DNA of 36,821 bases from an uncultured Candidatus Saccharibacteria bacterium (lineage in GTDB: Bacteria > Patescibacteriota > Saccharimonadia > Saccharimonadales > Saccharimonadaceae), in contig CAQOWG010000009.1 in assembly GCA_948851665.1 (NCBI GenBank), positions 1 to 36,821 on the forward strand, in the 5' to 3' direction. A model generated the notes under the pieces. It saw only the letters and a list, made by a program, of their open reading frames with translations, was not told the DNA's origin and ran no database searches. A program made the translations under genes and the position numbers. Shown one piece after another: positions 22,944 to 31,800 of the stretch; the stretch's first letter is position 1; each line of letters starts with the position of its first letter.

Positions 22944-23689
22944 ACGAGCTAGAACAGAAGATCTCCGCAATGCGAGCCGGGGGGAAGATTTTGGGGAATT
23001 TGCTCAAAGACCTCAGGGCTTATGTACGGCCGGGCATGACAGGGAAGGAAATTGATGCTTGGGTGCGTCAGGAGATTGTGTCGCGCGGAGCGGAAGTGGC
23101 TTATGATTTTTTGGAAGAAAAATTTCCAGGTGCAATTTGTGTTTCGGTGAATGATACTTTGGTGCATGGTGCGCCGAATGATGAGATATTGGAAGTTGGC
23201 GATAAGGTGAGCTTTGATTTGGATATTCGTTACAGGGGGTACTATGTTGATTCGGCCTTTACGATGCTAGTTGGTAACACTGGCTCGCCGGCGGTGAAAG
23301 AAATGATCAAGACGACCGAAAAGGCAATGTGGGCGGGGATTGACGTGGTTTTCCCGGGAGCAACAACTGGCGATATTGGATATGCGGTTGAAAAAGTGCT
23401 AAGAAAGGGCAAACTGGGAGTAATCGAAAATTATATTGGGCATGGGATTGGCGAGGAGATGCATATGCCGCCAGAAGTGCCGAATTATGGTCTGAGGGGG
23501 CATGGCTATCGCTTAAAAGTGGGGGATACGATTTGCATTGAGCCAATGTCGTCGCTTGGTAAACCGGCTAACTACGTAGACAAAACAAATTGGTCGGTAA
23601 AGATGCGGGATGGTTCGATTGGTTGTCATTGCGAGCATACGATACTAGTGACAGAAGACGGACCGGAAATTCTGACAATGCCGGGCTAA
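22940..23689 (+). CDS. map: Methionine aminopeptidase, type I
   Basis: The 249-residue metallopeptidase removes the initiator methionine after Def has acted. Family landmarks are SVNDTLVHGAPND, the first metal ligand Asp in KVSFDLDIRYRGYYVDSA (two Asp ligands), NYIGHGIGEEMH with the His ligand, GDTICIEPMS with a Glu ligand, and the last Glu in HCEHTILVTEDG. Length is normal for the short type I enzyme without the N-terminal zinc domain. It is coupled to adk by a 4-base ATGA overlap. With def and fmt in the same window this gives the full N-terminal Met-processing set. Confidence 0.95.
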   Translation: MNELEQKISAMRAGGKILGNLLKDLRAYVRPGMTGKEIDAWVRQEIVSRGAEVAYDFLEEKFPGAICVSVNDTLVHGAPNDEILEVGDKVSFDLDIRYRGYYVDSAFTMLVGNTGSPAVKEMIKTTEKAMWAGIDVVFPGATTGDIGYAVEKVLRKGKLGVIENYIGHGIGEEMHMPPEVPNYGLRGHGYRLKVGDTICIEPMSSLGKPANYVDKTNWSVKMRDGSIGCHCEHTILVTEDGPEILTMPG

Positions 23690-23715
23690 CTTCTTTGTAT
23701 TTTTTAGATATATTG

Positions 23716-23724
23716 TGATATAAT
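23716..23724 (+). promoter_or_regulatory. Extended -10 promoter of ftsA
   Basis: TGATATAAT ending six bases before the ATG at 23731, predicting a transcript that starts at the start codon. Confidence 0.75.
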
Positions 23725-23730
23725 AAGCTT

Positions 23731-24957
23731 ATGGATGAAATTTTGCGCTATGCAGTTGGTTTGGACGTGGGCACAAGTACGGTGCGCGTGGTGATGGCAA
23801 GCGTAAGTGAGGGGAATAAACTTGATGTGATTGGCTATGCTGAAGTACCGAATGCTGGTATGCGGCGAGGCGTGGTGGTGGATTTGGCGGGGCCAGTGGC
23901 TGGAATGAACAAGGCGCTTGTGGAAGTTGAGCGAATGAGCGGGCAAAATGTGAAGGCCGCAGTTGTGTCGATTAATGGTGCGGAGCTACAGTCAGTCAGG
24001 ACGGAGGGGATGATTGCAGTAGGTGGGGCTGAGCATGAGATTAACGAGAATGATGTAGCACGGGTCGAGGAAGTGGCTTTGCAGGGGAAAGTGGTGCCAG
24101 CAAATCGAATTGCATTGGAAATTGTGCCTTTGCAATATATTTTGGATGGGCAAACGGGTATTAAGGCGCCAGTCGGGATGACTGGTTCACGATTGGAATT
24201 GCATGCAAATGTAGTGACAGCGCTAGTGCCGAGCTATGATAATTTGCGTAAAACTGTGGAAACTGTAAATGTAGCACCGGAAATTGTGATGCCGAGTGCG
24301 GTGGCGGCGGCTCGGGCAGTGCTAAATGAGCGTCAGCGTGAAAATGGTGTAGCAGTGGTAGATTTTGGCCATTCGACGACCGGAATTGCGGTGTATGAAG
24401 AGGGCGATTTGCAATATATTGGTATAATTCCAGTGGGGTCGAATAACATCACTAACGACCTTGCGACGATGCTGGCGATTGACACAGAAATTGCAGAAGA
24501 GGTGAAGCGACGTTTTGCGACAGGTGATTTTAGCGGTGAGGGCGGTACAGTGACTTTGCGTTGGCACGGTAAGGATTTGCGATTTAATACTGAGCAAGTA
24601 AACGAGGTGGTTCAGGAACGCTTGGAAGAGATTTTTTCGATGGTTCAGAAGGAACTTGCGCGGGCAGGCTATGACAAGAAGTTGCCAGAAGGGATTGTAC
24701 TGACTGGTGGTGGAGCGCGCATGAAGCGCTTGGACCAGTTTGCAAGGCAGATATTGAATCGTTCGGTAAAGATTGGGGTGCCGCATGGTTTGAATGGTGT
24801 AGCTGAGGCAACTTATAAGCCAGAATACGCGACGGCGGTAGGGCTAATGTTGACTTCGGCAGGGCTTGGCGAAAAGGGCACTAGTAAAAAGGTTCATAAG
24901 TCGGGCAAAAAAGAAAAATCTGGGGGGATTTTGAAGAAGATTTTTGGCAAGTTCTAA
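23731..24957 (+). CDS. ftsA: Cell division protein FtsA
   Basis: The 408-residue actin-like protein anchors FtsZ to the membrane. The ATPase motifs are VGLDVGTSTVRVVMA (phosphate 1), AVVDFGHSTTGIAVYEEG (phosphate 2) and GIVLTGGGARMKRLDQFARQ (adenosine). The 1C domain segment VVSINGAELQSVRTEG is present. The C-terminus ends in a Lys-rich amphipathic stretch KSGGILKKIFGKF, the expected membrane-targeting helix. ftsZ lies 87 bases downstream with its own promoter. Leaderless start. Confidence 0.95.
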   Translation: MDEILRYAVGLDVGTSTVRVVMASVSEGNKLDVIGYAEVPNAGMRRGVVVDLAGPVAGMNKALVEVERMSGQNVKAAVVSINGAELQSVRTEGMIAVGGAEHEINENDVARVEEVALQGKVVPANRIALEIVPLQYILDGQTGIKAPVGMTGSRLELHANVVTALVPSYDNLRKTVETVNVAPEIVMPSAVAAARAVLNERQRENGVAVVDFGHSTTGIAVYEEGDLQYIGIIPVGSNNITNDLATMLAIDTEIAEEVKRRFATGDFSGEGGTVTLRWHGKDLRFNTEQVNEVVQERLEEIFSMVQKELARAGYDKKLPEGIVLTGGGARMKRLDQFARQILNRSVKIGVPHGLNGVAEATYKPEYATAVGLMLTSAGLGEKGTSKKVHKSGKKEKSGGILKKIFGKF

Positions 24958-24987
24958 TGAGTTTTGGGGATTCTACGAGGACTTGCC

Positions 24988-25016
24988 TTGTGAATTTCTT
25001 AGAGGTGTGCTAGAAT
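24988..25016 (+). promoter_or_regulatory. Promoter of ftsZ
   Basis: TTGTGA, 17-base spacer, TAGAAT with an extended TGC, followed by GGAG before ATG at 25044. Confidence 0.65.
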
Positions 25017-25043
25017 CAAGATAGATAAGTGGAGAAAAATAAT

Positions 25044-26309
25044 ATGCCTGAGATTAAGCCAACAGAGGTAGAGAGTTCAGCAAGCATTAAGGTAGTCGGT
25101 GTCGGTGGTGCGGGTGGTTCGGCTGTGGATCGGATGAAAGAATTCGGTTTGTCGGGTGTGGAATTTGTGGCGGTAAATACGGATGCGCAAGCGCTCCATC
25201 ATTCAACTGCAGACACAAAAGTACATATTGGTCGGGGCTTGGGTGCCGGTGGTGACCCAGAGAAAGGTCGTGAGGCGGCGGAGGGTGGTCGCGAGGCGAT
25301 TGGCAAAGCGCTGGAAGGTGCCGATATGGTGTTTGTGACTTTGGGGGCTGGTGGCGGTACTGGTTCGGGTGCTGGTCCGATTGTGGCGGAGGAATCGCGT
25401 GGTCGGGATATTTTGACAGTTGGCGTCGTGACGAAACCTTTTACCTTTGAAGGAGCAGTACGGCGTGATAATGCCGAGAAAGCGATTGAGCAGCTTTCGC
25501 GTCATGTTGATGCTTTGATTACGATTCCGAATGATCGTTTGCTCCAGACGGTAGATCCGCGCACGAGTTTGACTGATACTTTCAAAATTGCGGATGATGT
25601 ATTGCGTCAGGGCGTGCAGGGCATTTCTGAACTGATTACTGAGCATGCTTTGATTAATCTTGACTTTGCTGATGTAAAGGCGGTAATGAAGAACGCTGGT
25701 TCGGCTTTGATGGGGATTGGTCGGGCGTCTGGCGAAGGCCGGGCGACTCTCGCTGCGCAGCAGGCAATTGAGTCACCTCTAATTGAAGTGAAAATTGACG
25801 GTGCGCGTGGCGTGCTCTTCTCAGTGGCTGGTGGCTATGATATGACAATGAGCGAAATCCAGGAAGCGGCCGAGGTGATTACGAACGCCGTTTCACCTGA
25901 TGCAAATATTATCTTTGGTGCGTCGGTGCGTTCTGACCTGGATGACGAAATCGTAGTAACGGTAGTGGCGACTGGTTTTGATGGTGGTTATTATCCTTCC
26001 AGTGTAGAACAAACAACAACAGTTGGTGATTTGGCTGGTAGTACAGTGCTAAACAATACTTATACTCGTCATGAAATAGAGCGTGAGCCTTTGCAACCTG
26101 AGCGCGAGCCATTACGTGATGCAATGCGTGAGCCGGAGCAGCCGCGTGAAATGGAACGGCAGCGACCGATGCCAAATGGTGCTAGCACAGCTGAGTTTAC
26201 TGGGGTTAATCAAAATAATATGTGGGATTCGATAAGCTCCGACGATCAAGGTGACGATCTCGATATGCCGCCGAGCTTGCGCAATCGTTTGCGGAAGAAT
26301 CGGGAGTAG
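25044..26309 (+). CDS. ftsZ: Cell division protein FtsZ
   Basis: FtsZ is the tubulin-like GTPase that forms the division ring. The sequence has KVVGVGGAGGSAVDRM, AVNTDAQAL, the GTP-signature GAGGGTGSGAGPIVAE, NDRLLQTV, the T7-loop region GVQGISELITEHALINLDFA with the catalytic Asp, and GRASGEGRATLAAQQAI. The 421-residue protein then has an Arg/Glu/Pro-rich linker and a C-terminal PPSLRNRLRKNRE, in place of the usual conserved C-terminal peptide contacting FtsA. A GTG at 25029 is in frame, but GGAG at 25030-25033 is better placed as a ribosome site for the ATG at 25044. It is followed by nrdR in the same direction. Confidence 0.95.
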   Translation: MPEIKPTEVESSASIKVVGVGGAGGSAVDRMKEFGLSGVEFVAVNTDAQALHHSTADTKVHIGRGLGAGGDPEKGREAAEGGREAIGKALEGADMVFVTLGAGGGTGSGAGPIVAEESRGRDILTVGVVTKPFTFEGAVRRDNAEKAIEQLSRHVDALITIPNDRLLQTVDPRTSLTDTFKIADDVLRQGVQGISELITEHALINLDFADVKAVMKNAGSALMGIGRASGEGRATLAAQQAIESPLIEVKIDGARGVLFSVAGGYDMTMSEIQEAAEVITNAVSPDANIIFGASVRSDLDDEIVVTVVATGFDGGYYPSSVEQTTTVGDLAGSTVLNNTYTRHEIEREPLQPEREPLRDAMREPEQPREMERQRPMPNGASTAEFTGVNQNNMWDSISSDDQGDDLDMPPSLRNRLRKNRE

Positions 26310-26316
26310 TTAGCGG

Positions 26317-26769
26317 ATGACCGTATTGCCAAGGATTGGTGATAGCAAGGTGCTGGAGAGCCGGGAGACGGACGACGGTACGACAATTCGGCGGCGACGG
26401 ATTGGGGCAGACGGTCGACGATTCACTACTTATGAACGCGTAGAGATGCCACAGCTCATTGTGGTAAAACGGTGCGGTGGTCGTGAATTGTTTGATAGAG
26501 ACAAATTAAGTGCGGCAGTGCGCCGAAGCGTCGGGAAGTTTATTGGTTCTGATCTTGAGGTAGAGGACGTAGTGACGCAGGTAGAGAACCTGCTCAGGGC
26601 TGAGAATGATGACGAAGTGACTTCGCAGCAGATTGGTGATGCGGTTTTGGACGTATTGGTGGAGCGTAATGAGATGGCTTATGTGCGTTTTGCGAGTGTG
26701 TTTTTAAAGTTTAAGACATTGGGGGATTTTGAAAAAATTTTGAAAGAAAAGAGGGAGCGCAAGAAATGA
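26317..26769 (+). CDS. NrdR-like ATP-cone protein without zinc-ribbon cysteines
   Basis: The 150-residue protein aligns with NrdR along its length: SKVLESRETDDGTTIRRRR and GRRFTTYERVE of the N-terminal part, followed by the ATP-cone (VVKRCGGRELFDRDKLSAAV and onwards) that senses ATP/dATP. NrdR represses ribonucleotide reductase genes and normally has four Cys in a zinc ribbon (CPYC...CxxC). Here the first pair is lost (MTVLPRIGDSK in place of MKCPYC) and the second reads RIGADGRRF. The DNA-contacting Arg cluster remains. Either zinc is not needed in this lineage or the role has changed. It follows ftsZ and overlaps the next gene by four bases (ATGA). No nrd genes are in the window. Confidence 0.85.
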   Translation: MTVLPRIGDSKVLESRETDDGTTIRRRRIGADGRRFTTYERVEMPQLIVVKRCGGRELFDRDKLSAAVRRSVGKFIGSDLEVEDVVTQVENLLRAENDDEVTSQQIGDAVLDVLVERNEMAYVRFASVFLKFKTLGDFEKILKEKRERKK

Positions 26770-27023
26770 GGGTGGTATGTGTTTGGCGCGAGGGCTATGA
26801 TTACTCGCGAACAGTTGAAGATTGGTTGGTGAATTTTGAGAGATTTACTGGCAAGGAAATCGAGAGCATTGATCCGGGCACAAGGGAAGGTGAAGAATTC
26901 TGCCGAGCTTATGACATTGTGGAGTATCCGACGATGATGGCGCTCTCAGACGATGGGGCGGTATTGGAAATGTGGAGAGGCAAGATGTTGCCAACGGTTG
27001 ACGAGGTAAATTACTGGGCTTAG
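26766..27023 (+). CDS. Thioredoxin-fold protein lacking the CxxC motif
   Basis: An 85-residue protein with the second half of a thioredoxin fold: EFCRAYDIVEYPTMMALSDD, then GAVLEMWRGKMLPTVDEV, including the cis-proline after Tyr (EYP) and the following beta-hairpin. The usual CxxC is missing, only C5 and C46 are present, so classical disulfide exchange is unlikely; a binding or scaffold role is possible. It is translationally coupled to the NrdR-like gene (ATGA) and followed after four bases by the HD-domain gene. No family name is given with confidence. Confidence 0.6.
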   Translation: MRVVCVWREGYDYSRTVEDWLVNFERFTGKEIESIDPGTREGEEFCRAYDIVEYPTMMALSDDGAVLEMWRGKMLPTVDEVNYWA

Positions 27024-27027
27024 GGTA

Positions 27028-27720
27028 ATGGAGCGTACGAAACAGATAGAAGAGGTTTTTGAGGAACGATTTGCGGCGGCGCGGGAGTGGTGCCAGATTG
27101 CGGATGTTCTGCGAAGCCATTCTGTGATGGTGGCGCGAGCGGCGCGGACTGTAGCGGAACAGATGGTGAAAAACGGTGTGACGACGGTGGATCCAGAGCT
27201 AGCGTACCAGGCAGGTTTGATGCATGATATTGGTAAGGCGGATCCGGCTTGGACTGGACTCAATCATATAGTGCTGGGATACAAAGCTTTGCTGGAGCTA
27301 GGTTGGGAAGATTTGGCGCGGGTCGCAATGACACATACTTATTATGGGTATGGAAAGGTTGATCGGCAGGAGTTTTGGGAAGAATTTGACGACCCGGCGG
27401 AATTGAAGCTGACACAAGATTACATGGATGCGGTTGAGCTAGAGGACTTAGATTTGTTGTTGCAGCTGGTTGATAATATGGCGCATGCGGTGGGAATAAT
27501 GTCAATTTCTGATCGGTTTTGTGATATTTTGATTCGGCACGGAATCAGGAATGCCGGGGATCATTTGAAGGAGCTTTATCGGTTGAAACTGTATTTTGAT
27601 GAGAAATGTGGCATGAATATCTATTTACTATTTAAAGATGAGATTATCCGGACAGCGTTAGAAGAGCCGAACGACAAGCGGGTACGAGAGATGGTGAAGG
27701 CAGAGGAATTGCCTCGCTAG
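27028..27720 (+). CDS. HD-domain protein (putative phosphohydrolase)
   Basis: The 230-residue protein contains an HD metal-binding domain: HSVMVARAARTVAEQM (first His, residue about 31), AGLMHDIGKADPAW with the HD pair (about 66-67), HTYYGYG (further His) and DNMAHAVGI with the final Asp. HDIG-type domains hydrolyse nucleotides or phosphoesters, often (p)ppGpp or dNTPs. Its place behind a NrdR-like protein makes a nucleotide-pool role plausible but not shown. The C-terminal half is mostly helical. The start follows the previous stop by four bases, with no separate ribosome site. Confidence 0.75.
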   Translation: MERTKQIEEVFEERFAAAREWCQIADVLRSHSVMVARAARTVAEQMVKNGVTTVDPELAYQAGLMHDIGKADPAWTGLNHIVLGYKALLELGWEDLARVAMTHTYYGYGKVDRQEFWEEFDDPAELKLTQDYMDAVELEDLDLLLQLVDNMAHAVGIMSISDRFCDILIRHGIRNAGDHLKELYRLKLYFDEKCGMNIYLLFKDEIIRTALEEPNDKRVREMVKAEELPR

Positions 27721-27731
27721 CCAAAGCGTTA

Positions 27732-27760
27732 TTGACAAAATTGTTTTAGTGTGCTATCAT
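27732..27760 (+). promoter_or_regulatory. Promoter of the four-helix membrane protein gene
   Basis: TTGACA, 17-base spacer, TATCAT. The predicted start near 27767 leaves an unusually long leader of about 260 bases. Confidence 0.75.
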
Positions 27761-27766
27761 AGAATA

Positions 27767-28028
27767 GAATCGTTGGTGTGACGGTTAGTATTTTGGTGGT
27801 TATGGTTTGAAGGCTGATTAGGATAGCACAGAGTTCGTAAAGATGTTGCAGGTTGTGTGCTGTCCTAAGGATAGTATCTTTTTTGCGAAAGTAAGTAATT
27901 TCTGCGAGTTGCGGCTGAGGCCCAGCAACAGGGGATGAAAACGAGTAGGACTCTACGAGGTAAAAAAATTAGGGGCTACTATAGTAGTGGCAAAATCCTC
28001 GCCGACCCCAAGAAAGGAGAGAGTTTTA
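27767..28028 (+). promoter_or_regulatory. Long structured 5' leader, possible riboswitch or attenuator
   Basis: The leader contains TTAGGATAGCACA (27818-27830) pairing with TGTGCTGTCCTAA (27856-27868), and about 11 bases later a T6 run (27879-27884), an attenuator-like order. Further down are GTTGC/GCAAC and, just before the Shine-Dalgarno, GGGG/CCCC enclosing CTACTATAGTAG. No known riboswitch consensus is recognised. A short frame from ATG at 27935 runs into the gene; the SD-linked start at 28029 is preferred. Confidence 0.55.
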
Positions 28029-28627
28029 TGAAAAAGATGTATGAAGCAACTATATTGTGGGGATGCTACTGGACAAGCGTCATTCTTGGCGTAGCAGTGG
28101 CTTTTGCGGTGTCGATGGGCTTATGCAGTATGTGGGTGTACATCTATCGACAGGCAGAGAATCCGGGTGACTTTCTTGACCACATTTGGCTGTATGTTCC
28201 GTTATGGAGCGCATCGAATGCGCTTGGATATGAGGGAACAATAATCGTTATGATGGTCGCCTTGATAGTAGTGGTACTCTTAACGGTTGGTTTTGTGACT
28301 GGAGGGTTAGGTAAGCACTGGCAGACTAAGATTATGCAGGCTTTTGCCATCGCAGGCGTCATTATGGGGGCTGAAGGAATGTATGCTTATGCAGATTTTG
28401 CAATACTGGAATGGATGTCTCCGCTGATGATGCTGTTTCCTGCAACAATACTGTTCGTTTCATTCCTGATTTTGGTGCGCAAACGAGAAAGTTGCACCTA
28501 TACCTTGATTGGCGAAGTAAAATTTATTTGGCAGGCGCACAAGAGTAAGAAAGTCGTTATTGGCGACTGCGGCGGAATAATGCCCGGAAAAATCGCGGCT
28601 CAATTTGAAAAGCAAGGAAAGGCATAA
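28029..28627 (+). CDS. Four-helix membrane protein of unknown function
   Basis: The 198-residue protein has four membrane segments (about 8-38, 73-97, 106-128 and 136-156) and a soluble basic C-terminal tail of about 45 residues with GEVKFIWQAHKSKKVVIGDC. AAAGGAGAG precedes the ATG at 28029 at good spacing, so this start is taken over the in-frame ATG at 27935. The gene is alone in its transcript, with a promoter and a long leader in front and a strong terminator behind. I do not recognise a family. Confidence 0.7.
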
Positions 28628-28635
28628 CTTAATTG

Positions 28636-28660
28636 AGGCTGGTAGAGATACCAGCCTTTT
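28636..28660 (+). terminator. Intrinsic terminator after the four-helix membrane protein
   Basis: Perfect 9-bp stem AGGCTGGTA/TACCAGCCT with loop GAGA, followed by T5. Confidence 0.92.
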
Positions 28661-28671
28661 TCCATAAAATG

Positions 28672-28680
28672 TGATATAAT
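28672..28680 (+). promoter_or_regulatory. Extended -10 promoter of ileS
   Basis: TGATATAAT with predicted start near 28687, at the beginning of the T-box leader. Confidence 0.7.
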
Positions 28681-28686
28681 GATATC

Positions 28687-28868
28687 AAGGCGCTTGAGCG
28701 GCTATCAACCGCGAGTCGGCGAAAGAACGGGAAATCCTAGTAGAATCGTCCGTGAGTCTGCGTGAAGGACAAAATAAGTGCTTCGCTTGACGAAGAAGTT
28801 AGATGGTACCGCCCGCTTGGGTTCTAACGGCAAAATGAGATAATTGCCGTGAACCGGCGGGAGTTTTT
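28687..28868 (+). promoter_or_regulatory. T-box riboswitch of ileS, translational type
   Basis: A short Stem I, GCGG-CTATCAA-CCGC (28698-28712), presents ATC (28704-28706), an Ile codon, as specifier. Further on come a CTTCG/CGAAG stem (Stem III-like) and the T-box core TGGTACCGCC (28804-28813), which reads the uncharged tRNA end. CCGCC of the core is complementary to GGCGG (28856-28860) of the ribosome site GGCGGGAG. A hairpin ACGGCAA/TTGCCGT lies between. There is no T tract, so ribosome access, not termination, is the likely output: uncharged tRNA-Ile frees the Shine-Dalgarno. Resembles the short-Stem-I ileS T-boxes known in Actinobacteria. Confidence 0.8.
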
Positions 28869-31800
28869 ATGAAGTACAAAGCAGGACAGAGGCGACGAGC
28901 AGCGGAGTATGAGCCAGCGCTCGTTGACTGGTGGAAAAAGAATAAGACTTTTGAGAAGTCGGTGGAGAGCCGGGCAGAGGACGATTCGTACGTGTTTTAT
29001 GACGGCCCTCCGTTTATTACGGGTATGCCGCATCATGGGACGTTGCTGAGTTCAATTGTGAAAGATGCAGTGCCGCGCTACTGGACGATGCAAGGAAAGC
29101 GAGTGGAGCGACGCTGGGGTTGGGATTGCCATGGTTTGCCGGCGGAAAATTTTGTCGAAAAGCAGTTGGGCATCACTGACCGGCGGGAGATTGGTACGAA
29201 ATGGTCGCTAGAAGATTATATTGTTAAGGCGCGCGAAAGCATGGTGGCGAACTCGGAGACTTGGGAAGGGACGATTGACCGGATTGGGCGCTGGGTGGAC
29301 TTCAAAGGAGCGTACCGAACGATGGACAAGAACTTTATGGAGTCGGTTTGGTGGGCGTTCAAAACTTTGTATGAGGCGGGGAAGATTTACGAGGGGCGCA
29401 AGGTCTTGATGTATGATACAAAATTCGCGACGCCGGTTTCCAAGTCGGAAGTGACAATGGACAATGACGCCTATCAAGAGGTGACGGATCCGTCGGCGTA
29501 TGTGAAGTTTGAACTAACGAATGAGTCGGTAAAGAATCTAGAACGTCAATTAGATGACGGGGCTTCGGACTATGAGCATGGTCGGATGCCGATTGGTAAA
29601 AAAGTTTATTTCCTAGCTTGGACGACGACGCCGTGGACTTTGCCGGCAAATATGGCGCTAGCGGTTAATCCAGAAATGGAATATCTTTTGATGGGACAAG
29701 AGGGCTCGGATGAGCTCTTGATTATGGCAGAAAGCCGAGCAAAAACGACGCTAAAAGATGAAGATGGTTGGAAAGATTTTGCGGATTTTAAGGGAAGCGA
29801 TTTGATTGGCTTAGCATATGAGCCAATCTGCCCAATTTCCGACTTTGCGAAGAAAAAAGACACCCATACGGTGCTCGGGGCAGATTTTGTGTCGGATGCA
29901 GATGGTACGGGCATTGTGCATATTGCGCCGGCATATGGTGAAGATGACTATAAGCTGTCGCAGGAGCATGAGGTAGATTTTGCCGACGTGCTGGACGAAC
30001 ATGGTTATTACACCGAGCCGGTGTTGTCGTGGCTGCACGAGCTGGGTGTGCGTGATACGGACGAGCGGGGAATTGAGATTTGGGCGGGGAACAAGTTCAT
30101 CGCGAAGTGTCTTGAGGAAAAAGGGATTGTTTGGAAGATTGAATATATTAAACACGAATATCCGTTCAATCCGCGTTCGAAGCAGCGGATTATGTACCGG
30201 GCGTTCCCGAGCTGGTTCTTTGACGTGCAGGGCCAGAAACCGCTGATGATTGCGCAAAATGAGAACATTAACTGGTTCCCGGAGTATTTGAAACATGGGC
30301 GATTTGAAAAAAATATCGAGCAGGCGCCGGATTGGAATTTGAGTCGTGACCGGTTCTGGGCGACGGCGATGCCAGTTTGGAAAGGCGATAAGGGTACGGT
30401 GAAGGTGGTGGGGAGCTATGCCGAGTTGAAGGAACTTTCTGGTGTGGAGCTTGAGGATTATCACCGACCGTGGGTGGACGAGATAGAGTTTGACATTGAT
30501 GGTGAGCATTTTAAGCGCATTGAAAAGGTGTTGGATTGCTGGTTCGAGAGCGGTTCGATGCCGTTTGCGCAGTTGCATTATCCATTCGAGAATAAGGAAA
30601 AGTTTGAGCGGAACTATCCAGCGGACTTCATCGTGGAGTATGTGGGTCAGGTGCGAGCATGGTTTTACTACGTACACTGTGTGAATACGGCGCTTGCAGA
30701 GGTGGGTGGTTTTGGTGCCGAAGCGCAGGAGAAAGTCGAGAAGAATGCTTTCAAGAACGTGATTACGACCGGAACCTTGGCGGGGAATGATGGGCGGAAG
30801 ATGAGTAAGTCGCTCGGGAATTACACCGATCCGAATGTGTTGATGGATCAATATTCGGCGGATGCGCTCCGGTTCTTGCTGCTGTCGAGCCCGGTGCTTT
30901 CGGGTGAGGATTTTGCGTTGACCGATAAAGATGTGAGTGATACCCAGCGCAAGCTTGCGATGATTTGGAATGTCTATGATTTCTTTGTGACGTATGCTGA
31001 AGTGGATGGTTGGGAGTTCAAAGAGGGGACTTGCTGTCTTAATCCGCAAGATGTCAACAATCCGTTGGATAAATGGATTGTGTCGCGGCTGCATCAGCTT
31101 CGGGATGAGGTGACCGAGAACATGAACGCATATAATTTGCCGGGGGCGTTGGCACCGATTTTGCCATTTGTGGACGATCTTTCCAACTGGTTTGTACGCA
31201 GAAGCCGTCGGCGTTTCTGGAAGAGCGAAGATGATGGCGATAAGGCTGAGGCATACCAAACTTTGCATTATGTGATGGTGAAGCTCGCGATGATTTTGGC
31301 GCCGTTTACGCCGTTTTTGGCCGAAGAATTGTGGCAGAATTTGGTGGCAGATGGAGATGCTAATAATTCTGTGCATTTGAAAAACTGGCCAGAGCAGAAA
31401 GACGTTGACCGGGAGATTCTAAAGCAGATGGCTGAGGTGCGTGCGGTGATTAACGAGGGTTTGGCACTGAGGATGCAGAAATCAGATACCGAAGAACAGG
31501 TGAAAGTGCGACAGCCATTACAAAAGTTGGTCTATACAGGTGAGGAATTGCCAGATTGGGGAGTTGAAATCGTCAAAGATGAGGTGAATGTGAAAGAAGT
31601 CGAACGGGGCGAGACGACCTGGATTGACAAGAATATCAGTGAAGAGCTAGCAAGGGAAGGATTTATCCGGGAATTGATTCGGTCGGTACAGAGTGCACGT
31701 AAGAAGGCGGGATTGAATGTCGACGATCGAATCAAACTTAGCGTAAATTCGGAAGTGCCAGAAGAATGGAAAGAAACTTTGATGGTAGAGGTGTTGGCAC

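Noticed and set aside
27935..28028. ATG at 27935 as the start of the four-helix membrane protein
   Set aside because: It adds a basic stretch from a structured leader and lacks a ribosome site; the ATG at 28029 has AAAGGAGAG.
29811..31376. A 521-codon open frame opposite ileS
   Set aside because: It is the antisense shadow of ileS, His/Arg/Leu-rich with no domain or promoter.
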